DNA of 64,000 bases. Source: Nocardiopsis metallicus. Lineage in GTDB: Bacteria; Actinomycetota; Actinomycetes; Streptosporangiales; Streptosporangiaceae. The notes below the pieces were generated by a model that worked only from the letters and a program-made list of their open reading frames with translations, did not search any database and was not told the origin of the DNA. Where the stretch lies: assembly GCF_014201115.1 (NCBI RefSeq), contig NZ_JACHDO010000001.1, forward strand, positions 5,332,001 to 5,396,000, written 5' to 3'. Made by a program: the position numbers and the translations under genes. Below are positions 1 to 8,860 of the stretch, piece after piece (the first letter of the stretch is position 1; each line of letters begins with the position of its first letter).

Positions 1-212
1 CCCTCGGCGACCAGGACCGCCGGAGCCCGGCCAGCGGCCAGGCGGCCGATCTCCAGGCTGGCCCGGGCGACGTAGCGGGCGGCGTGCGGAGCGGTGTCGT
101 CATCCGGGATGTCAGGGAACACCGGGGTGTGTCCCCGGGCGGAGAGCGCCTCGGCGACGCCGGGGAGCGAGAAGGGGGCGCGCAGGGTGGGGGGTAGGAG
201 AACAGTGATCAC
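1..212 (-). CDS. alpha/beta-hydrolase-like protein, N-terminal part
   Basis: The frame starts at a GTG (212-210) whose last bases overlap the cutA stop as GTGA, so the two genes are probably translationally coupled. It runs off the left edge after about 70 codons. The visible N-terminus begins VITVLLPPTLRAPFSLPG and continues through ALSARGHTPVFPD, a strand-loop-helix-strand pattern like the start of alpha/beta hydrolase-fold proteins. The nucleophile elbow and the rest of the catalytic triad would lie outside the window, so enzymatic function cannot be judged. The family call is an inference from this short stretch. It could also be another Rossmann-like protein. Confidence 0.5.
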   Translation of the reverse strand, partial: MITVLLPPTLRAPFSLPGVAEALSARGHTPVFPDIPDDDTAPHAARYVARASLEIGRLAAGRAPAVLVAE

Positions 213-550
213 GCGGGGCCGCCCTCGCGGGTCTCGTCGCGGACCCAGGCCAGGTAGGCCGGGTTGCCGCCGGTCACCGGCACGGCGATGATCTCGGGGA
301 CGTCGTAGGGGTGTGTCTGGTTCAGGTGCGCGACCAGATCATCAAGGCGGTCCGCGGCGGTCTTGATCACCACGGTCCACTCCTCGTCGGCCTGGGTCGC
401 GCCCTCCCAGCGGTAGAAGCTCCGGATCGGCCCGCCCACCTGGACACAGGCCGCAAGCCGGTGCTCGACCACCGAACCGGCCACCGCCTCGGCGCCCTCG
501 CGGCTGTCGACGGTGGTCTCCACCCGGACGACTCCGGTCTCTTCCTTCAC
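209..550 (-). CDS. cutA: CutA divalent-ion tolerance family protein
   Basis: The protein has the CutA fold signatures: a beta-alpha-beta start with VRVETTVDSREGAEA, the conserved LAACVQV strand, FYRWEG, and a C-terminal HPYDVPEIIAVPV followed by NPAYLAWV. About 113 residues is the usual CutA length. The family forms trimers linked to copper and divalent-metal tolerance, although its biochemical role is unsettled. I chose the GTG at 550 because GGAGG lies 8 bases upstream. An ATG two codons earlier (556) sits almost on the Shine-Dalgarno sequence. The downstream gene overlaps the stop. The gene is divergent from pyrE, about 70 bases away. Confidence 0.9.
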   Translation of the reverse strand: MKEETGVVRVETTVDSREGAEAVAGSVVEHRLAACVQVGGPIRSFYRWEGATQADEEWTVVIKTAADRLDDLVAHLNQTHPYDVPEIIAVPVTGGNPAYLAWVRDETREGGPA

Positions 551-617
551 TGGCATCCCCTCCGGGGCGGGAGCCCAGGTCCGCGCGGCCCCACCCGGTG
601 TTCTAGGCTCACTGACC

Positions 618-1151
618 ATGAGCGAACGTGATGAACTCCTGCGTCAGATCAACGATAAGGCGGTCGTACGCGGGAAGGTGACCCTGTCCTCCGGCAAGGA
701 GGCCGACTACTACGTCGACCTGCGCCGGATCACCCTGGACGGGGAGGCCGCGCCGCTGGTCGGCTCGGTCCTGCTGGACACCGTCCAGGACCTGGAGTTC
801 GACGCGGTGGGCGGTCTGACCCTGGGCGCGGACCCGGTGGCCGCCGCGATGCTGCACGCGGCGCACGCGCGCGGGCGCAAGCTGGACGCCTTCGTGGTGC
901 GCAAGGCGGGCAAGGCGCACGGCCTGCAGCGCCGGATCGAGGGCCCGGACGTCAAGGGGCGCCGTGTGCTGGCGCTGGAGGACACCTCCACCACCGGCGG
1001 TTCGGTGCTCACGGCCGTGGAGGCCCTGCGTGAGGCGGGTGCCGAGGTGGTGGCGGTCGCGCTGATCGTCGACCGCGGCGCGCGCGGGAAGCTGGAGGAG
1101 GAGGGCCTGGAGTACCGGCCCGTCTTCGATGTGTCCGACCTGGACGTCTGA
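618..1151 (+). CDS. pyrE: orotate phosphoribosyltransferase
   Basis: This 177-residue protein catalyses formation of orotidine 5'-monophosphate from orotate and PRPP in pyrimidine synthesis. The N-terminal half has GKVTLSSGKEADYYVDLR, which is typical of OPRTases. The PRPP-binding loop is VLALEDTSTTGGSV near residues 117-130. The conserved FVVRKAGKAHG catalytic-loop region is also present. The ATG at 618 was chosen because the family alignment begins there; the open frame extends further upstream without family similarity. The gene stands alone rather than in a pyr cluster and ends just before a strong hairpin. Confidence 0.95.
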   Translation: MSERDELLRQINDKAVVRGKVTLSSGKEADYYVDLRRITLDGEAAPLVGSVLLDTVQDLEFDAVGGLTLGADPVAAAMLHAAHARGRKLDAFVVRKAGKAHGLQRRIEGPDVKGRRVLALEDTSTTGGSVLTAVEALREAGAEVVAVALIVDRGARGKLEEEGLEYRPVFDVSDLDV

Positions 1152-1210
1152 CCACCCCGGTGACCAACCCAGTTGATCGCCCCGGTGACCGCTGACCACT
1201 GACTGCTCGC

Positions 1211-1232
1211 GGTGGGGCCTTCGGGCCCCGCC
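1211..1232. terminator. bidirectional hairpin with TTCG loop
   Basis: A nine-pair stem (1211-1219 with 1224-1232, one G-T pair) closes on a TTCG tetraloop. It lies between the converging ends of pyrE and the small membrane-protein gene and could terminate both. Confidence 0.7.
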
Positions 1233-1264
1233 CCGGTCAGGGCTACGGGGTCAGGACCAGGGGA

Positions 1265-1696
1265 TCAGGAATCCGGCTGGAGGGTGAAGCTGTGCCCCGG
1301 GTCGCGGTCGGAGACGTCGCGATGGTCGCCGTTGACGTAGACCTCGACGGCGGTCGGTTCGCCGATGGTGACCTCGAGGCCGTTGGCGTTGCTGGGGTAG
1401 TTCACCGAGCTGCCCTGGGTGAGTTCCTGGTCCAGGAGCACGTCCCCGCCCGGGACCCGGACGAACACCTTGCTGGACTCGCCCACCACGCGGATGTAGA
1501 GGACGCCCATCTCGTCGGACTCCACCGCGTCGGCGGCCGCCTCCGAGGCGTTGGCGCTGACGCTGGTTCCGGTGCCCGGAAGCGCGCGGTACAGGAAGTA
1601 CCCGCCGAGGGCCACCAGGGTGACCAAGAGCACGACGGCACCGACGATGGCCATCACCTGACCAACGCCGCGAGGATCGTTCCTATGCCTGCCCAC
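1265..1696 (-). CDS. small membrane-anchored protein, RodZ-C-like exported domain
   Basis: A short N-terminal cytoplasmic stretch (GRHRNDPRGVGQ) is followed by one transmembrane segment (about residues 15-37, VGAVVLLVTLVALGGYFLYR), and then an exported domain of roughly 100 residues. The C-terminal half (VEVYVNGDHRDV, then HSFTLQPDS) resembles the DUF4115/RodZ C-terminal beta domain, but this is weak evidence. I chose the GTG at 1696 because the hydrophobic segment then sits at the expected place. There is no Shine-Dalgarno sequence, but a TACATT hexamer ends 7 bases before the GTG, compatible with a leaderless transcript. The ATG at 1654 is an alternative start. Function is unknown. Confidence 0.6.
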   Translation of the reverse strand: MGRHRNDPRGVGQVMAIVGAVVLLVTLVALGGYFLYRALPGTGTSVSANASEAAADAVESDEMGVLYIRVVGESSKVFVRVPGGDVLLDQELTQGSSVNYPSNANGLEVTIGEPTAVEVYVNGDHRDVSDRDPGHSFTLQPDS

Positions 1697-1868
1697 GGCG
1701 ACGAATGTAGCGTGTATCACGACAAAAAGCGACAGCAGTCGCCCAGAACACACAGCTTCACCATCATTCGTGACATAGCCGTGCAGCATCCCCCGACCCA
1801 TTCGGCACCCCCTCCCCCGCACTCCCTCCTGTCCCCGTAAGCTGCGGGTACGTCGCCGATCCTGAGCT

Positions 1869-1886
1869 TTTTGGTCTAGACCTTTC
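1869..1886. promoter_or_regulatory. candidate DasR-type (dre) operator upstream of fba
   Basis: The palindrome GGTCTAGACC (1873-1882) is embedded in TTTGGTCTAGACCTTT. The Streptomyces DasR consensus is built around TGGTCTAGACCA; this site matches all but the last core base. It lies about 200 bases upstream of the aldolase start in an otherwise gene-free stretch (1697-2085). In that stretch I see no other confident signal. Regulation by a DasR homologue is inferred. Confidence 0.4.
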
Positions 1887-2085
1887 CAACGGCTCCGGCT
1901 ATTCGGGATACTTGGACGACGCCCGGTGGATACATCCGGACACGCGGCCCGCGGGCCGCCCCCGACGCTCCGGTCCCTCCACCGGGACAACGCACGTGGG
2001 GTGCCGTCAGTACGCGAGAGCTCGGCAGGCGAGAGCATCGCGCTGACGGCCGCTCGCTCCAGGCCGAACCAGGGAGAGTCAAGCC

Positions 2086-3108
<1,023 letters not shown>

Positions 3109-3171
3109 GGGCCCGGTAGGCCCCTGCCCAGTAGGGCCTCTGCCCGGCCGTTCCCCCGCGGTCCGGCACCC

Positions 3172-3206
3172 GGTGCCCGGCGGTCGTGACACGACCGCCG
3201 GGCACC
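3172..3206. terminator. 17-pair palindromic terminator after fba
   Basis: Bases 3172-3188 are perfectly complementary to 3190-3206, leaving a one-base centre, so in practice a 15-16 pair stem with a minimal loop. A T/C-rich tail follows. A smaller GC-rich hairpin directly after the fba stop (3109-3125) precedes it. Bases 3207-3483 hold no gene that I can support. Confidence 0.8.
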
Positions 3207-3483
3207 GTTCTCTTCACCTGCGCCTTACCCGTTCCCCTCGCCCCCTCCGCCCCGGTGGCAGGTATCGGTCGCGACACGAAACGCGCCCGCGTGCTGCCCG
3301 AATCACGCGGAGAAAAGTTCTCCAGTCCCTCCACGCGAGAGAAAACCGGGCGCGCTTTTCACTGCATTTCCCCACAGGTCGCCCAGCCCTGGAAAAGGTC
3401 CGCCGAGCCTCGGTTTCGCGGCCGGGTTCCCGGGCATTCCTCCTGCGCTTCCCTCGGATTCCCCTCGGACGGAATGAGGAAAC

Positions 3484-3918
3484 GTGAAGGACAGAAACCG
3501 ATCGGCCCGCCTGGCGGCTGTCGGCGTGCTCGTGGCGGGCGGCGTGCTCGTCGGGGGCTCGGCAGCCAGCGCCGCTTGGGCGTCCCCGTCTCCGGCCCCG
3601 GCCGCGACCACAGCCCAGACCACGACCGAACAGGCGTCTTCCTGCGGGCTCGGCGCCAACAACCCCTCCGTGTCGGGTGGCACCATCTCCGGAACCGGCT
3701 CCCGTACCGGCTGCGGGGGCACAGTGACCCTCACCGTGCAGGTGCGCAAGCACCGCACCGCCTGGCCCGACAAGGTCGTGGCCGAGACCAGCCAGACCGG
3801 ATTCTCCAACGGGACCCTCCGCGCCTCCGGAAACTGCGACGGAAACGGCACGTACTTCACCGAGACCAGGAGTTCGAGCGGAAACAAACTGTCCTCCGGA
3901 AGGGTCAACCGGTGCTGA
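3484..3918 (+). CDS. secreted protein with four cysteines
   Basis: A GTG start follows a GAGGA sequence. The 144-residue product has a classical signal peptide: RNRSAR, a hydrophobic core to about residue 25, and a likely cleavage after GGSAASA. A low-complexity linker rich in Ala, Pro and Thr follows (residues 33-50). The mature domain (from SSCGLG) has four cysteines, the last being the C-terminal residue, which suggests two disulfides. Ser, Thr and Gly richness suggests a small beta domain. I do not recognise a family. It lies 45 bases upstream of an ABC transporter cluster, but its own signal peptide suggests Sec export rather than export by that transporter. Confidence 0.75.
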   Translation: MKDRNRSARLAAVGVLVAGGVLVGGSAASAAWASPSPAPAATTAQTTTEQASSCGLGANNPSVSGGTISGTGSRTGCGGTVTLTVQVRKHRTAWPDKVVAETSQTGFSNGTLRASGNCDGNGTYFTETRSSSGNKLSSGRVNRC

Positions 3919-3963
3919 CCGGGACCACCGGCCGCAATCCGGTGAGGGGAAAGGGACGGACCC

Positions 3964-4740
3964 ATGCGGGTCACCGCTGAGGGCCTGGACTTCGATTACC
4001 GGAGTTGGGGTCACCGGGGCCGGAAGAAGGTCCTGGACGCCCTCACCTGGACCGTGGAGCCCGGGGTCACCGGGCTCCTCGGCCCGAACGGCGCGGGCAA
4101 GACCACCCTGCTCTCGCTCATCGTGACGCTGCTCCCCGTCCGGGGAGGGCGCCTGCTCATCGGGGAGCACGACCTGGCCACCGGGACCGGGCGGTCCCGG
4201 GCCCGCCGCGAGCTGGGGTTCGTGCCACAGCGCTTCTCCCTGGCGGGCGAGCTGACCGTGGCGGACACCGTCGCCTACGCCGCCTGGGTGCACGGACTGG
4301 ACCGCCGCGTGTGCGGGGAGGCAGCCCTGCGGGCCCTGGAATCCGTGGACCTGGCGGGGCTCGCCGACCAGCGCACGCGCTCCCTCTCCGGCGGCCAGCG
4401 CCAGCGCGTGGGCATCGCCGCCGCCCTCGCCCACGAGCCCCGGGTCCTGATCCTGGACGAGCCCACCGCGGGCCTCGACCCGGGGCAGCGGCTCCGGGTA
4501 CGCGAGGTCGTGGCCGGGCTGGGCGAGGACCGGACCGTGCTGATCTCCACCCACCTCATCGAGGACGTCGCCCACCTGTGCTCCCGGATCGGGGTGCTGG
4601 CGGGCGGGCGGATCGAGTTCCAGGGCACCTTCCCGGAGCTGGAGGCCCTGATCGACGACACCTCCGGGTCCAGCGCCTACGGCTCCGGTTTCGAGCGCGC
4701 TTACGACCGGCTGATCGCCCGGGTCGGAGAGCGCCCGTGA
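3964..4740 (+). CDS. ABC transporter ATP-binding protein
   Basis: This 258-residue nucleotide-binding subunit has Walker A GPNGAGKTT (about residues 40-48), a Q-loop in GFVPQRF, signature SLSGGQRQR, Walker B VLILDEPTAGLD and the switch histidine in LISTHLIED. The arrangement is that of ABC-2-type exporters that couple to separate membrane proteins. The stop overlaps the GTG of the next gene (GTGA), and a third membrane protein follows, so the three form one operon. The substrate is not evident. Confidence 0.9.
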   Translation: MRVTAEGLDFDYRSWGHRGRKKVLDALTWTVEPGVTGLLGPNGAGKTTLLSLIVTLLPVRGGRLLIGEHDLATGTGRSRARRELGFVPQRFSLAGELTVADTVAYAAWVHGLDRRVCGEAALRALESVDLAGLADQRTRSLSGGQRQRVGIAAALAHEPRVLILDEPTAGLDPGQRLRVREVVAGLGEDRTVLISTHLIEDVAHLCSRIGVLAGGRIEFQGTFPELEALIDDTSGSSAYGSGFERAYDRLIARVGERP

Positions 4741-6128
4741 GCCCGCTCCGCGACCGGGCGCCCCGGAGCAGCGAGGCAGCTCGGGGCCCGTCGGCGCAGG
4801 ACCCGTCCGCCCAGGACACGTCGGCCAGGAACAGGTTGGCGGCCTCTCCCCTCTTCTGGCCGCTGCCACCACACCTGGTGCTGGTCCCGGCCGGGCTGAT
4901 CCTCGCCCTGACCCTGGCCTCGACCTGGGGCCAGCTCTCCTGGCGGGCCCTGGACTGGGTGCACCTCTCCGGACAGGTGGGGGTCCAGGCCCGGCTGCCG
5001 GTTGCGGTGGCGGCCGGGGCCGCGGCCCTGGCGGCGGCCCGCTTCGCCCGGCCGAGCCTGGTGTTCGCCCAGCCCTGGCAGCCCCGGATGGAGCGGGACG
5101 TCCCGCTGCGGCACGCGAGGGTGGTCACCGGCTGGTGCCTGGGCGCCTACCTGGTGGGGCTGCTCCCGCTGACCGCCGCCGTCGCCGTGCGAGGCGCGGG
5201 CGCACCGGACCCGGTGCCCGTCCTGGGTGCGCTGACCGGATTCGCGGCCCTCACTCTGCTCGGCTACCTGTGCGGGGTCGCCCTGCGCGGGCTCATCGCG
5301 GTCCCGGTGGCGGTCGGCCTGGTCTTCGTGCTGACCAGCCTGCCGCTGGTCGCCGACGCCTGGACCGCGCTGTCACTCCAGCTTCCGTTCACCCCCTCCC
5401 TCGGCATGCGCGAGAGCCTTCCGCTCGGCCTGTACCGGCTGGGGTTCTTCCTGCTCCTGGCGACCGCCGTCGCGTGGACGGCCGTCTGGCTGCTGCGGGC
5501 CCCGCGCCGGTGGTCGGCCGCACAGGTCACGGCGGTGGCCGCGGTCGCGGCCGCCGCCGTCCTGCCCCACCTGTACGCGTTCCCGCTCGTGACCTACGCC
5601 CCGGGCGGCTCCGAGGTCTGCGCGGAGCGCGAAGGGGTCCGTTACTGCGTGCACGAGGGACACGCGGACGAACTCTCGCTGATCACCGACCTGGCCGCGC
5701 CGGTCTTCGCCGCCTACGGGTCGACCGATGCCGTCCCCGCACAGGTCCGCGACCACAGCCTGGCCGCCGGGGACGACGAGGTGCTCAGCGACGCGGAGCA
5801 CGGTGTGCTCTGGATGCGCGTCTATCCGGGCTGGGACCCGTACCAGGAAGTACCCGCGGCGGCGGCCGGGTGGCTGGTGCCCGATGTGTTCGTGTGCGGC
5901 TCCGAGGGCGTGGGCGGCACGGACGAGGGGGCGACCCCGGAGCAGCGGCGGATGAGCGCGCTGGTGGAGTTCGAGGCGTGGCTCGCCTCGCGGTCCTTCC
6001 CCGACTCCTCCGGCGACGGACCGCTTGCCGGGGCCGACCCCGACGGAGTCCGGGAGTGGATCGACCGGAACGAGGACCGGCTCGCGGCGTGCGAGGTGGA
6101 ACCGGAGGAGCTGCCGTGGCGGCCGTGA
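4737..6128 (+). CDS. ABC-transport-associated membrane protein with exported domain
   Basis: The GTG at 4737 overlaps the stop of the ATPase gene, giving a 463-residue product. The first half has about six hydrophobic segments (for example LVLVPAGLILALTLA, LGYLCGVALRGLIAVPVAVG and FFLLLATAVAWTAVWLL). After the last segment (AAAAVLPHLYAFPL), a hydrophilic region of roughly 190 residues contains paired cysteines (VCAEREGVRYCVHEGH, later FVCGS and AACEVE). The likely topology is a permease domain with a large external domain. No specific family is recognised; its role is inferred from the operon. Confidence 0.75.
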   Translation: MSPLRDRAPRSSEAARGPSAQDPSAQDTSARNRLAASPLFWPLPPHLVLVPAGLILALTLASTWGQLSWRALDWVHLSGQVGVQARLPVAVAAGAAALAAARFARPSLVFAQPWQPRMERDVPLRHARVVTGWCLGAYLVGLLPLTAAVAVRGAGAPDPVPVLGALTGFAALTLLGYLCGVALRGLIAVPVAVGLVFVLTSLPLVADAWTALSLQLPFTPSLGMRESLPLGLYRLGFFLLLATAVAWTAVWLLRAPRRWSAAQVTAVAAVAAAAVLPHLYAFPLVTYAPGGSEVCAEREGVRYCVHEGHADELSLITDLAAPVFAAYGSTDAVPAQVRDHSLAAGDDEVLSDAEHGVLWMRVYPGWDPYQEVPAAAAGWLVPDVFVCGSEGVGGTDEGATPEQRRMSALVEFEAWLASRSFPDSSGDGPLAGADPDGVREWIDRNEDRLAACEVEPEELPWRP

Positions 6129-6811
6129 CCCCGCGCCCCCCGGCAGCGCGCCCCGTCCTCACCCCGCTACGCCCCTGCCTGCTGCCGATGCTCGGCGCCC
6201 TGGCCGCGGCCGTCGCGGCGGTGGTTCTGGGCCTGGCCACCGCGGGCACCGTGGTGCCGGTGGCGGTGTTCGACTGGCCCTACGAGGAACAGCGGATCCC
6301 TGTCGCCGAACTGCTGTGCGTGTGCGCGGCCGCGGTCGGGGCGTGGGCGAACCGGCCCCGCCTGTGGGAGTGGGAGCGGTTGGGCGGGGCTCGGACCCGG
6401 ATCCGGGCGGCCGCGGTGGCCGTGCTCGGCGTGCTGCTGTTCGGCGGCGCCGCGCTGGCACTGCTGCCCTCCGCGTCGGAGGCGGAGAACTCCTGGCTGC
6501 TGGTGACCAACGTCCTGTTGGCGGTGTCCGCCGTGTACCTGCTGGCGCCCTTCCTGGGGGCGGTGCCGTCCGGGCTGGTCGTGCTGGCGGGGATCTTCCT
6601 GGGGGCGGCGGCCTGCAACACGGTCCCGGGGCTGAACCGGGTGAGCCCGTACGCGTACGCGGGATCGGACGGGTGGACGGCCCCGGACCTGCTCGCCGGG
6701 GCGACGGTGCCCGCGCTGGCCCTCGGACTGGCCGCCGCCGCGGTGGCGGCGCACGCGCTGACGTACGGCTCCACCGCCCGGGTCCGGCGGCGCGGTGCGG
6801 AGACGGGTTGA
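6116..6811 (+). CDS. polytopic membrane protein of the ABC operon
   Basis: A well-placed GGAGGAG (6104-6110) precedes the GTG at 6116, inside the end of the previous gene (13-base overlap). The 231-residue product is very hydrophobic, with about six transmembrane segments (such as LGALAAAVAAVVLGLATAG, AAAVAVLGVLLFGGAALALL and ALALGLAAAAVAAHAL). The pattern resembles a second permease half, so the operon would encode one ATPase with two non-identical membrane subunits. No family motif is seen. Confidence 0.7.
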   Translation: MAAVTPRPPAARPVLTPLRPCLLPMLGALAAAVAAVVLGLATAGTVVPVAVFDWPYEEQRIPVAELLCVCAAAVGAWANRPRLWEWERLGGARTRIRAAAVAVLGVLLFGGAALALLPSASEAENSWLLVTNVLLAVSAVYLLAPFLGAVPSGLVVLAGIFLGAAACNTVPGLNRVSPYAYAGSDGWTAPDLLAGATVPALALGLAAAAVAAHALTYGSTARVRRRGAETG

Positions 6812-6856
6812 GCCCGGGGCTCCGGGAGACACCGCACCCGGTGGCAGGATGGGGGC

Positions 6857-7273
6857 ATGAACCTGCACCAGAACCTGCTGAACGAGCCGCCCGAGACGCG
6901 CCTGGCCGACGACCCCGAGGCGCGCGAGGCCCTGGCCATCGCCGACGACCCCACTCCGGTCGCCGGTCGCTTCCCGTCCTACTCCGCCGCCTGGGCCCGC
7001 CTGGCCGAGCTGGCCCTGGCCGACGGCCGGCCGGTGGCCGCCTACGCGTACGCCCGCACCGGCTACCACCGCGGGCTGGACCAGCTGCGCCGCTCCGGGT
7101 GGAAGGGCCACGGCCCGATCCCGTGGGAGCACGAGCCCAATCAGGGCTTCCTGCGCGCCCTGCACGCCCTGGGCAAGGCCTCGGAGCAGATCGGCGACAC
7201 CGAGGAGGCCGAGCGCTGCGCGAGCTTCCTGCGTGAGTCCAGCGCGGAGGCCGACAAGGCCCTCAACGGCTGA
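6857..7273 (+). CDS. DUF3151 family protein
   Basis: This 138-residue soluble protein has features of the actinobacterial DUF3151 family: LADDPEAREALAIADDPTPVAGRFP split over the N-terminus, SYSAAWARLAELAL, the AYAYARTGYHRGLDQLRRSGWKG-type core and WEHEPNQGFLRALHALGKA. Repeated helix-rich segments suggest a TPR-like helical bundle. Function is unknown. A strong hairpin follows, so it is probably transcribed alone. Confidence 0.8.
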   Translation: MNLHQNLLNEPPETRLADDPEAREALAIADDPTPVAGRFPSYSAAWARLAELALADGRPVAAYAYARTGYHRGLDQLRRSGWKGHGPIPWEHEPNQGFLRALHALGKASEQIGDTEEAERCASFLRESSAEADKALNG

Positions 7274-7293
7274 GTCCACCGAACTCCGCGAAG

Positions 7294-7334
7294 GCGGGCC
7301 GGGCCGGTTCCCTTCACGAACCGGACCGGCCCGC
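7294..7334. terminator. 17-pair hairpin after the DUF3151 gene
   Basis: Bases 7294-7310 pair with 7318-7334 with a single mismatch around a seven-base loop. Confidence 0.75.
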
Positions 7335-7399
7335 CCGGGGAAACGGCCTGCGCGCAAAGCACCCGGGACCCGTGTGGTGCAAGGGCCGCAGTGCCCCTC

Positions 7400-7428
7400 T
7401 TAACCCGGATGCGCAGGTCGTGTACGCT
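7400..7428 (+). promoter_or_regulatory. candidate purA promoter
   Basis: TTAACC (7400-7405) and TACGCT (7423-7428) are spaced by 17 bases, about 100 bases upstream of the purA start. Between promoter and gene lies an imperfect hairpin with CCCCTG/CAGGGG arms (about 7441-7468), whose role is unclear. Confidence 0.4.
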
Positions 7429-7528
7429 CAATACGCAACGGCCCCTGTCGCTGCCTTGCGCCAGGGGTTCTTCCATGTTCGGGGCCGGAAACGCCCCGGT
7501 CAGGTGTCGAGCGAAGAGGTAGAGACCA

Positions 7529-8812
7529 ATGCCGGCGATCACGCTCGTGGGTGCCCAGTGGGGCGACGAGGGCAAGGGCAAGGCGACCGACCTGGTCGGC
7601 GACCGCGTGGACTACGTGGTCCGATACCAGGGCGGCAACAACGCCGGGCACACGGTGGTCATCGGCGACCAGAAATACGCCCTCCACCTGCTGCCCTCGG
7701 GCATCCTGTCGCCGAACGTCGTACCGGTCATCGCCAACGGCGTCGTCATCGACCCGGGCGTGCTCTTCGAGGAGCTGCGCGGCCTCCAGGACCGGGGCGT
7801 GGACACGTCCCGCCTGGTCATCTCGGCCAACGCGCACCTGATCATGCCCTACCACCGGGCCCTGGACAAGGTCAGCGAGCGCTTCCTCGGCAAGGGCAAG
7901 ATCGGCACCACCGGCCGCGGCATCGGCCCGACCTACGCCGACAAGGTCACCCGCCAGGGCGTGCGCGTGCAGGACATGTTCGACCCCAAGATCCTGCGCA
8001 AGAAGATCGAGCTCGCCCTCCACGACAAGAACCAGCTCCTCACCAAGGTGTACAACCGGCGCGCCCTCGAGGCCGAGCCGATCATCGAGGAGTACCTGGG
8101 CTACGCCGAGAAGCTGCGCCCGCACGTCGCAGACACCTCCCTGATCCTGAACAAGGCGCTGGACGAGGGCAAGACGGTCTACCTCGAGGGCTCGCAGGGC
8201 ACCCTCCTGGACATCGACCACGGCACCTACCCGTTCGTCACCTCCTCCTCGCCCACCGCGGGCGGCGCGGCGGCGGGTGCGGGCATCGGCCCCAACCGCA
8301 TCTCCAAGGTCGTCGGCATCCTGAAGGCCTACACCACCCGTGTGGGCTCCGGCCCCTTCCCGACCGAGCTCCTCGACGAGCAGGGGACCTGGCTGCGCAC
8401 CCAGGGCCACGAGTACGGGGTCACCACCGGCCGCGACCGCCGCTGCGGCTGGTTCGACGCGCCGATCGCCCGCTACGCCACGCGCGTCAACGGCATCACG
8501 GACTTCTTCCTGACCAAGCTCGACGTGCTCACCGGCCTGGACCGCATCCCCGTGTGCGTGGCCTACGACGTCGACGGCGTGCGCCACGACGAGATCCCGA
8601 TGACGCAGACCGACTTCCACCACGCGACGCCGATCTACGAGTACTTCGACGGCTGGTCCGAGGACATCACGGGCGCGCGCAAATTCGAGGAACTCCCCAA
8701 GAACGCGCAGGACTACGTGCGTACTCTAGAGAAGATGGCCGGAGCCCCGATCTCCGCCATCGGTGTCGGGCCGGGCCGCGAGGAGACCCTTCAGCTGCGT
8801 TCCCTGGTCTGA
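7529..8812 (+). CDS. purA: adenylosuccinate synthetase
   Basis: This 427-residue enzyme makes adenylosuccinate from IMP, aspartate and GTP, the first committed step to AMP. The N-terminal GTP-binding and catalytic segment GAQWGDEGKGK is intact, followed by GGNNAGHTVV, TTGRGIGPTYADK, EGSQGTLLDIDHGTYPFVTSS (spread over about residues 220-240) and the C-terminal GVGPGREETL. A GAGG sequence precedes the ATG. purD and purC follow on the same strand, but with their own spacers and hairpins. Confidence 0.97.
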   Translation: MPAITLVGAQWGDEGKGKATDLVGDRVDYVVRYQGGNNAGHTVVIGDQKYALHLLPSGILSPNVVPVIANGVVIDPGVLFEELRGLQDRGVDTSRLVISANAHLIMPYHRALDKVSERFLGKGKIGTTGRGIGPTYADKVTRQGVRVQDMFDPKILRKKIELALHDKNQLLTKVYNRRALEAEPIIEEYLGYAEKLRPHVADTSLILNKALDEGKTVYLEGSQGTLLDIDHGTYPFVTSSSPTAGGAAAGAGIGPNRISKVVGILKAYTTRVGSGPFPTELLDEQGTWLRTQGHEYGVTTGRDRRCGWFDAPIARYATRVNGITDFFLTKLDVLTGLDRIPVCVAYDVDGVRHDEIPMTQTDFHHATPIYEYFDGWSEDITGARKFEELPKNAQDYVRTLEKMAGAPISAIGVGPGREETLQLRSLV

Positions 8813-8860
8813 CCGGCCACCAACCGTCTTTAGCTCCAGTAGAAGAAGAGGCCCCCAGTA

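Noticed and set aside
7335..7528. Riboswitch in the purA leader
   Set aside because: Only one imperfect hairpin is visible; no purine, PRPP or ppGpp aptamer features could be recognised.
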